Origin: Monodelphis domestica
Taxonomy: Eukaryota > Chordata > Mammalia > Didelphimorphia > Didelphidae
Reading direction: 5' to 3'
NCBI RefSeq assembly: GCF_027887165.1
Contig: NC_077232.1
Location: 15,277,255 to 15,341,254, forward strand
Length of the DNA stretch: 64,000 nucleotides
Under the pieces are notes generated by a model. That model was given only the letters and a program-made list of their open reading frames with translations, did not search any database and was not told the DNA's origin. Below, piece after piece: positions 1 through 10,770 of the stretch (position 1 is the first letter of the stretch; the number at the start of each line of letters is the position of its first letter). The translations under genes were made by a program, and so were the position numbers.

Positions 1-1012
1 CAGTGAGCTACACAACTGCCCTCTGGAGTGGTTTTCTGAAGAAATGGACTCTAGAAAAAAGCAATTATAGAATAGGAGAGGAAAGATTATTTACTTCCAT
101 CTTCCTGAAGTAGTACCCCCAATAAAGAGAATGCTATTAGAGCCAGTTGTCGAAGGGTAAGAAGACTAAAGTTACCCATTAAAAAGCTAGAGTTGTCTAA
201 TAGTAGGCAAACCTATGGAGGAAGTACAGTCACCAAGTGACCTGCTCAAACCAGACAGTGAATTGATACATTTAGCTGAAATACTTAACCCAAAGAAAGA
301 CAAGCTCACCTGGACCAGGCATCCTTGAGAAATAGTGCATCTCACCAAAACCCAGGCCAGTTACCAAACCACCTTTTTTTACCCAAATGATCTATTTGTG
401 GGAGAGTAGGACCCTTGTATTGGAACAGAAGCTCTATTATTCCAATGACAGTTTGGATTATAGTAACACTATTTTAAAATTATTTTCATCATTTTCAATA
501 AAAAAGTGTTTTTAAAGTCTAATACATTAGTCTGGTACACAGGACAGTATTCCACATGGAATTTTAACCTTCTCTAAAAGGTGATTCATATCTATGGTCA
601 TCAAAAACATTGTTTCAAGTGAATGTAAAACCTTTTTCATATCTTTGTTCATTAATTATTATTTTTTATTTATTTCTTTTAATTTTATTTAATAAATTAA
701 TGAATACCTATTATTTGTTAATTTAATTGATCAATATTTTATGTACACTTTACTTTATAGAATAGAATGCATCACACATATTTGCAGTTTGTACCATCAA
801 GAAATTTTCCTCCTGTCTTATATAAATCATTTTGAGTTTTTTTTAATTATTTTGCTAAGCTTATCAGAATGTGTAATTCTGGATCACAAGGGATATATAC
901 TTTAAGGCCAAGGGAAAAAATTCTAAGGAATTAAAATGGTAAAATTGTTTTTATAATTTCCATTTATATATATACCTTATTTTATACTCAAAACATAAGA
1001 TAATTTCATTAT

Positions 1013-1014
<2 letters not shown>

Positions 1015-1042
<28 letters not shown>
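1015..1042. repeat. (TA)n microsatellite
   Basis: An uninterrupted TA dinucleotide tract. TA tracts of other lengths occupy the equivalent place in units B (about 20,218-20,250) and C (about 51,965-51,985), so this is an ancestral microsatellite of the duplicated unit. Confidence 0.9.
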
Positions 1043-1045
<3 letters not shown>

Positions 1046-1109
1046 TTCCCTAAAATAGTAGTAACAATAATAATTTTTATGTGGATAATTTATTTTAGAT
1101 AAAGACTAT

Positions 1110-1440
1110 ATTTGTTTATCTTATCTATCCCAAGGCTTTGCACAGTGATATTTCAAATATGTTCATTGATTAATTGATAATAAGTTAGTGGTTAGATTAC
1201 CAGGCATGAAGTCAGGAAGAATAATCTTCCTGAGTTCAAATGGGGTCTCATATACTTCTTGCTATATGAACCTGAGTAAATCACTTTGCCTCTTTTTATC
1301 AGTTCTTCATCTGCAAAATGAATTAGAGAAAAAATGGCAAATGAATCCAGCATTTTTCCAAGAGAACCCCAAAAGGGGTCGTGATGCTTCAGACAAGATG
1401 GAAATGATTGATCTACTACAAAATGTTAACAAAAAAGGAA
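1110..1440 (+). mobile_element. MAR1-like tRNA-derived SINE, old copy
   Basis: The tRNA-like head (gttagattaccaggcatgaa), the 'gcctc..cagttcttcatctg.aaaatga' core, and a tail of the 'gccaagagaaccccaaa..ggtcgtgatg..tcagacaagatggaaatgattga' kind resemble the marsupial MAR1 SINE, whose tail is related to RTE/BovB LINEs. Orthologous copies sit at 20,340-20,640, 39,040-39,420 and 52,090-52,400, so it was present before the units duplicated. A reading frame of about 100 codons crosses it but has no gene-like features. Confidence 0.65.
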
Positions 1441-1689
1441 GTTATCAGAAGACCAAAAATTCCTCTGGGAAGGAAACTCTACAACTTTATTGCAAATGAA
1501 TTTCATTCTTAGTTATCTGCAGTCCTGAGAAGTTATGTGACTTGCTCATTGCCTCAAATATAGGTTGTGTAAAATCCTTGGAATTAACCCCAAGACTTTC
1601 TTCTTTCAAGTCATCTTTCTAATTACTTGTATGCTGCTTCTCAAATAAAATCATTGATGGTAGCATTAATGTTAACAATAATAAAGCAG

Positions 1690-1900
1690 CAATAGTTATT
1701 ATAATGATAAAGTATATGTTCTTAATAATTGATCTCTTCAAAATTTAATCTGAGGTTTATCATAATCTTGTGAGATTTTATCCCATTTTGTTAAATGAGA
1801 ACATGGTGGTAAAAAGTCATGAGGTGTGAGCATTAGAACTATTACTGAGATCTCAATCTTTCTAAAATCATCTGTGCAGTAATATTATCTTGAACTATGA
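1690..1900 (-). mobile_element. MIR (CORE-SINE) fragment
   Basis: The segment runs from 'cataatcttgtgag' through 'cccattttgttaaatgagaacatgg' and fits the reverse complement of the MIR core and tail. Copies occur at 20,890-21,080 and 41,375-41,590. It is strongly diverged. Confidence 0.55.
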
Positions 1901-2059
1901 GTTTCAAACTTGCAGAACAAATACTTTGAGAAATTTAACTACCTTGCCTTGCTCAGTTTCACTTGGGGACAATATTGTAAATTGACAGTTACCTGATGCA
2001 AAGGTGATATCTGCTTAAGTGTGATAGAATAGTAAGAATAATAGAAACAATAACAACAA

Positions 2060-2290
2060 AATAATAACCCAACAATTTAAACTGATACTTATCATAATCA
2101 AGTCGTCCAAGGAAACCAGTGAAAGACTATAGGTTTTATCCTCATTTTATGGGAAAGAACCTGAGGCTCAGACAGTTTTAATTATTTCCCTGTAACCATG
2201 CATCTACTGTTGATGAAGAATCAGATTGTGGTTTTCATTGTTAAACCATAATGCAATGAAACTCTGAAGTACATCAACTCTGGTAGAGAT
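2060..2290 (-). mobile_element. MIR (CORE-SINE) fragment
   Basis: 'tcctcattttatgggaaaga' followed by 'cctgaggctcagacag' is the reverse complement of a MIR tail. Shared with unit B (21,395-21,600) and unit C (52,830-53,010), so it predates the duplications. Confidence 0.6.
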
Positions 2291-2299
2291 CAAAATCAG

Positions 2300-4095
2300 G
2301 ATACTGAACTCACACCAATCAAATAAGCAAACTGACCAGTCATTAAATAGGAAAAAATACATGTGAATAATTTAGTCCCCCATTTCACACACACAGAGCT
2401 ACAGATATATACATGTATGAAAATGCATTCATATATATATAAGAATATATGTGGGTATCCATGATATATGGACATGAGAATTGATGCAGCTATTTTCCTT
2501 TACCTATTTGTAGGGATTACACAGGATCCAAAGAGTATGACTTTTCCAATATATCAATTTTGTTCTCATTTGGAGTTTAAGAGAGGGGAGCAGAAACTGA
2601 ATCATGTGAAGCTATTGGATTTGATAAAATGGTGATGATTTTTACATGAGGAGAATATATATTGTCAATTGACCTTCAGGGGAACCACTTCCTGAAGTCT
2701 CCAGAGAAGCCAGAGTTGTCTTCCCTTATTAGTCAGAGATGGTCTGACCTTTCCCTTGAGTATAATTAGATAAGGTACACATTATTTATAAAAATCACCA
2801 TAGGAAAATTACATGTTATGTATAATTCATGAATATTCTATGGAGAAGCTATATATGATTTTTGACCTTATATAAAATGTTACTTTTGTACTTGGCTTTT
2901 CTTAAGTGCATTTTCAACTGGAGAATTTGTTCTATTTTGTGTTAAAAAAGTATAGTATAAAAACACACGTGTTCATTGTGATTGCGCATCCCTTTCTATA
3001 TGTAGGTGTTATTATTACTCAAAGAGGAAGGAGTAAAATGGTATTACTCTGTTGGAGTCAGTGTATAATGTGTCCAGCTGTGCCTGATCAGACCCTTATG
3101 AGTTAGATCTCCCACAAGTATTTGTACAAAGTGCCAACATGAAGATTTCTCTAAAAGCACATATCTCATGTTCTTCTCAATTATTGAAATTGTGTTTTGC
3201 TCATAGACTACAGTGTTTTTGAATTGGGTATGTCAAACTTGATGTCCTATGCCAATGTCTATCTTTTTTCAAAGGTGATACTAGAGTTCTAGCATTTCTT
3301 CAGAAAGAAAACAGGGTCATATGTATATATTATGTATAGAAATAGTCATATATATTTATTTATAACTATATGTACATATACATGCATATGTTTATGCATA
3401 GGTATCTTATATGTAGTCTACATATATATTTGAAGTGTATATAACTGTATATATTATGTATTTAAATAAATATATTATGTATTTAAATAAATATTAAATA
3501 GAGTGATAGGTGCTCAAATTACTAAATTACTAAAAGACTAAAATATTTTTATTTTGGCCATAAAAGGGGTGTGCATGAATTAGATTCTATTGTCTGACTT
3601 CTATTTTAACAAAGCATATAGTTTAAACAAAAATTCCAATTTCTATCTTTCAAATATGTGTCATAAACTTATTTCCTTGTGTCTCATATCACCTCCATCA
3701 CCATAGCATAATATGTCATATGGCTTCCTCAGAACGTTTTTTTTGACCCTTAACTTTGTCATGTTGGCTGACCAAATATGTTATAAATGTGGCTAAATAT
3801 TGTAATGCCCATAAGTAAAGGTCAATGTCAGTGTAATTTTACATTTAGTGGATGACAAACATACTTAGAGCTCAAGTATTGACTGAATAACAAAGCATTT
3901 TTCCACATTCATCAACTTATAGTCTCCATTTGGTATAGCATTCATTTTGTTACCTGAGAACTATACCTACAAAATCATTTGAATCTAGAAACCTACCTTA
4001 GGCAACAATGATTTCATAAGGGTAGAAGATAAGACAAAAACATGAGATGATAGAGGAAGTGTGGATTAACGGCATGGTGGTCAGCAAAATAAGCT
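2300..4095. other. No gene seen; duplicated flanking DNA
   Basis: I see no coding region here. The stretch is unit DNA shared with units B and C, including AT-rich simple sequence around 3,320-3,480. The empty site of the SINE inserted in unit C (53,138-53,700) lies near 2,400. Confidence 0.6.
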
Positions 4096-4400
4096 TTTTA
4101 GCAAAGACAACAAAATTAAAAAAGAGGAAAGTGATAAACAGAAAAAAATAGGATGGAGGGAACTACATAGACATCATGACTATAAATATAAATGAGATGA
4201 ACTCACACATAAAAGTGAAACTAATAGAAGAATGGATTAGAGACCAGATTTGAATATAATATTTATAAGAAACATCCTTGAAATATGTTGCAAAACTATA
4301 TTATTAAGGTAGCTTAATTTTTTCTTTCAAATCTAACTAAGTCTAACCATAAAATAAATAAGAAAGAATTTAAGAAAATGAGTAGAATTTTAGAAAAGTG

Positions 4401-5088
4401 TGTAAGGGGAAATATTATGATTATGACTTTATCTAAATTTAATTGGTCACCAGGGAATATCCCAAATAAAATACAAAAGTTGGTTTGGAAATTTTATTGT
4501 GGTTTAATTAATATAGAGGGAAGGAATTAAGAAGAAGAGAGAGAGGTAAAGGAGTATAGGGTTTCTTCTGCCTAGCCTGAGGGAGAGTTCAAAGACCTCT
4601 ACCACGAGGTATTTTCAGAAGATTAGATTCTTCCTAAGAGGATAGTATTTTGGAAGGTAAGGGAGAAAGGAATCAGCCTAAACTCTGAGAGAACTCAGAG
4701 AAGATGCCTCACCTGAACTAGGTTACTAGGCTTCCCCCAGTAGTGTATCAAGGACACCGCCAAACCCAGACAATAGCTGCACTCATGCCAAGATGCCAAG
4801 ATTCTCAGCACACTGCTGCCAGCCACCTCTCAGCGCAAAAAGGCCTAGAGAGGAAGTGATGTGAAATATATAGACCATTTTTACATCACTTTCCTGCATC
4901 TCACATGTACCAATGGTAGCATAAGCTTGACTTAGGACAGCCCAGGGGTCTACCAGTTGTTTCTGATTTGTCAATTGCTAGCATATATCTGTTATAGGCC
5001 ATCATTCTCAATACTTAATCCTTAAGTAGGTATATAGACATTCCTGTTTTGTTAGACTAAGCAGGGTAGAGTAAATCTAAAAATCACA
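4401..5088 (+). mobile_element. Solo LTR with 4-bp target duplication
   Basis: The block starts TG and ends CA and is flanked by agtg at 4,397-4,400 and 5,089-5,092. Unit B has the uninterrupted site with a single agtg at 23,671-23,674. Related LTRs occur at 22,281-22,982, 32,416-32,973, 39,631-40,205 and 40,251-41,317 (all +) and 29,801-30,849 (-). Shared landmarks are a ggtcacc motif near the start, a purine-rich tract, a 'cacatgtaccaatgg' block and a 3' 'cttaatccttaagtaggt' block. The 4-bp duplication fits a class I (gamma-type) retrovirus. I see no coding interior. Confidence 0.8.
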
Positions 5089-6189
5089 AGTGGCATAATA
5101 GAGACTTCTGGAGGAAATTCAATGTGAATAGAATGGTGACTATCAGCTATACATAGACTTTCACCAAATTTGATTAAGTATTAGGCATAAATACCTCAAA
5201 ACAAATTCAGAAAAGCAATATTCTTTTTGGAAAAAATATAATAAAACTACATATAATGCAGACTCCTTGAGACATAGAGTAAAACATAATTGGAAATTAG
5301 ATGATCTGATCCTAGAAAAATGAGTGAATGAAAGAACATGTCTGTGTGAGTGGATGTTAGAACAAGTCTGTGAAAAGATTATTTCATAGAGGATAAGAAT
5401 GACAATGAAACAACATAGCAAAACATATGAGATAAAAACAAAGCAGTACTTAGGAGAAAATATATACCACCTAAATGATTACATAAGTAAAAATGAGAAA
5501 GAAGAAGCAAATGAATTAGATATTCAAGTAAAAAATAGAAAAATAAAAAAATCCTCAATTAAACACTATAATGGAAATATAAAACCCAAAGAGAGATTAA
5601 GAAAACAATTTTTTAAAATATCGAACTAATGAACAAAACTAAGATCCAGTTTTGTGAAAAACCTAACAAAATAGATAAATCATTGTTTTTATTTTAATTT
5701 AGGGAAAAAAAGAAAACCAAACACTCAGCATCAAAAAAGAAAGGGGTAAATATATCACCACTAAAGATGGCATTCAAGAGTTATTAGGATATATGTTGAC
5801 AATTATATGGCAATGAAATTGAAAAATTAAGAGAAATATATGAATTTTTAGTAAAATCAATTTCTGAGAAGGAATAAAAATTAAAATATTTAAATAATTA
5901 TCTTCAATAAAGAAATTTTAAAAAGCCAATAATAATAAGGTTCCTGCATGGATAGTTGGGTGGGATGAAGAAATTTTAAATGTTAGAAAGTGAACATTAA
6001 AAATTATATATACATATAATCTGAAAGAATGAAAAAAAAATAAAATAAATTCAATATATATTGTAAAAAATCCCTAGGAAAAATTCTCCAAAACCTGATG
6101 GATTTGAATGCAATTTCTACTAAATATTTAAAGAACTACTAATTCTAATGCTTTATGTCCTATATCATTGATTATAAACCTATGGCACA

Positions 6190-7287
6190 GTGTTAAAGAT
6201 GGCCTGCAGAGAGCATTCTGAGGAAACATGGCCACAACCCCCACCCCTGGAGTTTATTAAAAGAAATACAGAGGGATTCTAGTGGAACTTCTCATTTCCC
6301 CCTCTCCACTGTGCCTGATGATATTTTTTCAGAACACCCTCCCCTCTGGCCAGTAGGGTAAGGTGGACAGTTCACAGGTGGCTGAACTAAAGGGTACCAG
6401 AGACCTGAGGCTACTCTCTTACCCCTTTCTATACTCTCTGAGGACATTCCTCTGCCTAACAGTCCAATAGGAGCATTTTCTCCCTCCCCTGTATAGGGCA
6501 ATGGGGCATCAGGCCATGCCTGGAATTCAGTGGGGATGAAAGGTAGGGCATGTGGTCTCTGAGGTGGTAGGTATGGCACTTGGTCAGGGAGGTAAGATCT
6601 GGGAGGTCTTCTAAAAGGTTCTGCCATCACTGACCCATATGATGGAAAAAATTAAAGAATCTTACTAAATTCCTTCTCTAGTATTTATGGTCTGGATACC
6701 TAAACCTGGGAGAGCAAAAACAAAGAATAAAACTGTAGACAAATACTCCTAAATATTCTTGAATGAAATTAATAAAATTAAAGATGAAACAAGTATCATC
6801 ATTATCTCCACAGTAATTCAATAGTAAACTACCACTGCTAGTTGTAGCACTAAGACAGGGGGATAAAACTGTGATGTGGGATTTTCAGTTTAGCCAGGCA
6901 GGAGGAAACTATGTTGTCACTCCAGAGTAAGGAAGGAAGGAAATTTATTATGCATGGATCCAGATGGGTTAGCTCCTCAGGTCTGGTCCCTGAGGCAAGG
7001 AGCTCTGGATATTGTATGCACAATCATGGAGGGTTTCCATTGGCTACATGATATATACATAATCAGGGATTTCTATGGGTTATAAACACAAAATTAAAGG
7101 GCAACTACAGGCATCAGAATATAGGCAAGTACTGAAATCAAGAGGTTTGCAGTTCAGTCAAGCAGGGAAATTACACTCCTAAATGCTGCTATAGCATTGT
7201 GTTTGTAGCAGTGTCAAGTCAGCCTGATAAAGCTAGTTCTTAGAGTATAAGGGGGCTCCCTAAAGGGGGAGATCTGGGTATTTTCCA
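6190..7287 (-). mobile_element. Endogenous retrovirus fragment: LTR, leader and gag-like start
   Basis: Read on the minus strand, 7,287-6,872 has LTR structure: TG start, a TATA-like element, an AATAAA signal before a pyrimidine-rich end, and a CA end. A non-coding leader follows, then a 112-codon proline-rich frame (6,630-6,292) placed where gag would begin. I cannot name the gag family. The element sits inside the old L1. A shorter paralogous piece lies at 54,360-54,885 in unit C, so the insertion predates that duplication. It is a broken fossil with no further coding parts visible. Confidence 0.6.
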
Positions 7288-7854
7288 CTATAATTGAAGA
7301 AATTAGAATAAGCTACAAAGAAAAAAACTATTACTCTTTGCAGATGGCATGATAATATACTTAGAGCATGCTAGAGAAAAAAAAACTAATGGTTGAAACA
7401 ACATATCGCTTTACACAAGTTTAAAGATATAAAATAAACCCATATAAATTAATAAGAATTCTCCATATTATGAACAAAACCCAAGAGAAATAGTAAAAGA
7501 AATTGTGTTTAAAATATTGCGAACTATATAAAACACTTGTGAGTCTTCTTACCAGTACAAACTTGGGAACTACATGGACATAATTAAGAGATACTTTTCA
7601 CATGAATAAAGACATAAAAATGGAAAAAATAACAATTTTATGGGTAGATGAAGTAAATATAACAAAAATGAAAATTGTGCCAAAATTAATTTATTCAATT
7701 ACATATCAATTAAATTATCAGGAATTATTTAATAGACATAGAATAAATTAGAACATTTTTTTTCTGTGAAAACAAGAATATTGAGAGTACCCATTAAAAA
7801 AAGTGAAGGAAAAGTTTCCTAAGAGTAAAATATTTTCCCTCTCTAACCATTTAC

Positions 7855-10125
7855 AATGAGAGTAAAGTTCTGGCATTGTCTGTCAGCACCCATATTCTCC
7901 CATTTCTGTATTTATTTTTCTTGCCTCTTTATATTATATAATTTACCACATTCTATCTCTCCCTTCCCTTTTCTCTCAGTGCAAGCCTCTCTTTAATCCC
8001 TTGATTGATTTTTTACATGTCATTCAAATGCATACATATCATATATATACATATTGTTCTGTATCATCGCATTTACACATACCTCATATCATATATCATC
8101 ATATATATCACATTATAATAATAAGATTACTTTTCCACCCTCTTTCTGAATAAATTCCTTTTATTTTCTCTACTATTGAGCATAATCTTTGAGAATTACA
8201 GAAATGCTCTTTCTATGTAGACATAGAAACATTTTTTACCTTAATGAGTCCTTTAAATTTCCTCTTTTCAATTTACCTATCCAGGCTTTTCTTGTATCTC
8301 ATATTTGGCCTTCAGATATTTTTTTGTTAAGATCTGGCTTATTCCTCAGGAATGCTTGGAAATCTTCTATCTTATTGAATGATCATTATTTTCCTCTGAA
8401 AGGATATGCTCAGTTTTGCTGAATAGGTGACTCTATATTGTAAAACAAAATCTTTTGCCTTCCTAAATATCATATTGCAGTCCCTTAACATAGAAGCCAC
8501 CAGGTCCTGAGTGAACCTGATTTTATTTCCATTTTATTTGAATGCTTTATTTCTGGCTGTTTGGAATATTTTTTCCTTGGCTGGGTGGCTCTTGAATGTA
8601 GCTATTATATTCCTGGAAGTTGTCATTTGAGGATTTCTTTCTGGAGGTGATCTGTGAATGCTTTCAATTTGAATTTCATTTTTTCCCAAGGATCTCTGGG
8701 CACTTATCTTTCATTTCTTGTAACATGAAATCCAAGGTTTTTTCTTCATCATGGCTTTTGGGAACTCTAATAATTCTTAGATTGCCTCTCCTAGATCTAA
8801 TTTCTAGGTTTGTATTTTCAATAAGATATTTTATTTTTTCACTGTTTTTTTTAAATTCCTTTGATTCTGTTTTATTGTTTCTTGATTTCTCATGAAATCA
8901 TTAGTTTCTAGATGGTTAATTCTGATTTTAAAGACCTAGTTTTCCTCTGTCAGTTTTTGTTCTCTTTTTTCAATTGGCTCATTTCTTCTTCTATCATTTT
9001 AATTTCTCTTACCCACTTTTCCTCTACCTCACTTAATTGATTTTTGAAGTCTATTTGAGTTTTCCCAGACTCTGTGTCTAATCCATATTTTTCCTTTGGA
9101 CTTTGTTTGAGTTCTGTGTCTGCACCTTGATCTTTGTCTCCATAAAATTCTTTAGAATTAGGTGCATTTTTTGGTTGTCTGCTCATTTTTCCTATCTAAT
9201 TATAGGTAAGCTATATTTTCTGGAAAGTTGGGGGTACTCTCTTAAACTTTGGTCCTTCCTTGATGCTATTTTTGGCTCATTTTCTGGGTTGTTACCAGCT
9301 TATCAGATGGTCTGGGGGCTGAGAACTCTGAGAGTCCCCTCCCTATGCTGATTCAATTGACCTGTGAGATTCTGTTACCTTAAAGACTTTCCTCAGGGTT
9401 GTGTGTAAGCTGTTGATCTCAGTCTGAGCTTTATTAGATCAGGGGTGGATCAAATTCTAGCCCCAGACTTATGCTCAAGTTTTGGGTCTCAAGGTGTTTT
9501 TGATTCAATCAGGCACACCCTTGATTGCCCTGTCCTGGAGCTCCACCCTTAGTTTTTGGCAAAAATATCCCAAGGAGCCTCTGTCTGAGAACTGAGTCCT
9601 CACCCCGAATAGTGGGTTATGTCCTCATCTCATGTCTGGGATTCCTGGATTCACTCTGGGCTTGCATGGATTGGCCCCTTCAGCCCAGATTGCCCTGCAC
9701 TGTGACTCTGGACTTCTCCATAAGTTTGAAATTTCAAAGGATGTGAGTTGGCTTGTACTACTATTTGCCCTGGCAGGATCTTATGTCTGACTTAGGGCTA
9801 ATGTTCTGAACCCATGAGAGCAGATGTGGGATGTGGTGAGGCCAGGGGTTGGGGTTTGCTCTTGGCTTGCTCTTCACTCATTGTTATGCCTCCTGATAGC
9901 TTTGCTCCCCTTTCCTCAGTCCCAGGGATTGTCTCTGTCTACATTTTGGGATTTTCTTTTTTTTTTTTTGAAGGCTGTTTCACTCTGTCTCCTTGTTAGT
10001 TCTTTCACTCCTGTATTTGTTTGGTGGTGATATTTTAGTCTTGGTCAGAGAGGATTTTCATGGAAAAATGGCACTTCTATTCTAGTTACTCCTCTATCTT
10101 GTCTCTACCCTCTACCCTACCCCAG
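7855..10125 (-). mobile_element. Half-L1-like element (5' UTR, ORF1, no ORF2)
   Basis: Read on the minus strand, the element starts near 10,125 with 'agacaagatagaggagtaac', like an L1 5' end. A long 5' UTR runs to about 9,190. An ORF1 remnant follows (9,186 to about 8,160) with a coiled-coil start and a C-terminal 'SFNKIEDFQAFLRN'-like stretch typical of L1 ORF1. About 300 bp of non-coding tail reaches 7,855. No endonuclease or RT is seen, which resembles HAL1 elements, though a truncated L1 is possible. Unit C carries the paralogous copy at 56,758-62,270, split by an LTR element. Confidence 0.65.
8950..9186 (-). pseudogene. L1/HAL1 ORF1 N-terminal remnant
   Basis: A 78-codon open stretch starts MSRQPKNAPN and continues with charged heptad-like sequence (VEEKWVREIKMIEEEMSQL), as expected for the coiled coil of an L1-type ORF1 RNA-binding protein. 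Further ORF1 similarity continues to about 8,160 but with many stops and frame changes. The paralogue at about 61,990-62,225 keeps the same beginning. In life such a protein forms trimers on the element's own RNA; this copy cannot encode a full one. Confidence 0.6.
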
Positions 10126-10770
10126 AAGTGCCCCTTGCATACTTTGAAAAGTGTCTGAGTTTATCATGGCTTATCAGGCCAGCCATTAATCTTTCAAATA
10201 GGTCAGAATTCAACAGATAGAGAAATGTAGGCAATGTCAAATAGCTTATGAAGCTTAGATTTTTCTAGAAATCATTGGCTAGGAAATATAAGTTGACTTA
10301 AGTAGGTTTTCAGTATTTCTTTTCCCTTATTTGGGGACCTAGTTTACTTAACCTAGAAATATTTGAATAGAATTTGATCTCTTGGAGAGAAAGGGACCAA
10401 TTAGAGAAAAGAAGGATAGAGAGATAAAGAGACAGAAAGAGTAATTGAAAGAGTTAGGAAAGGTGGGTGGTGGTGCACAAGAAGAAAAATAAAAGTAATA
10501 ACCCTAAAAATAATTATCCCCATTTTGGCTGTTATCTGTTCAAATATAGCAAATAATTATTAGGCTTGGCCTAAATATTCTACTGTTCTCTTGAGTATTG
10601 TGGAAGATACAAGGTTTAGATATGGTTAATTTGACTTTCTAGTTCTCATGGCATGCAAAGTTTCATTGGTGAATAATGGGGATTATTATAATCTGGGGAT
10701 TGAGGCCCAGAGTAAACTTTGAAATTCTGGCCAGGATAAATAACAAGGAAAGAGTTACAAAATTTAAAAG
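10126..10770. other. No recognisable feature
   Basis: AT-rich sequence between the half-L1 and the start of unit B homology. No reading frame, SINE or LTR signature was recognised, apart from a weak MIR-like trace near 10,660-10,720. Confidence 0.4.

Larger units (their letters stand above)
4100..7830 (+). mobile_element. Old L1 ORF2 fragment, interrupted twice
   Basis: Three plus-strand pieces read in L1 ORF2 order. Positions 4,140-4,400 match the start of the endonuclease domain (the 'LNVNGMNSP'-like stretch, much decayed). Positions 5,093-6,190 match the endonuclease-to-RT linker, with sequence like 'LINKTKSWFYEKPNKIDK'. Positions 7,290-7,830 match RT sequence after the FADD box. A solo LTR (4,401-5,088) and a retroviral fragment (about 6,190-7,287) separate the pieces. 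The same old L1 is seen in unit B at about 23,400-24,570, so it predates the A/B split. It is far too mutated to be active. Confidence 0.7.
1..10770. repeat. Tandem-duplication unit A of the OR locus (partial)
   Basis: This block is paralogous to unit C (from about 50,970) and in part to unit B. Positions 1-400 match 15,470-15,850 and 50,970-51,370, which lie upstream of the two OR genes, so the gene of this unit should lie left of the window. Positions 430-3,600 match 51,400-54,350 and 19,905-23,380. The block carries no intact host gene. It is filled with old SINE and MIR pieces, an old L1, a solo LTR, a retroviral fragment and a half-L1. Boundaries come from by-eye homology and are approximate, especially the right one. 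Confidence 0.8.
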
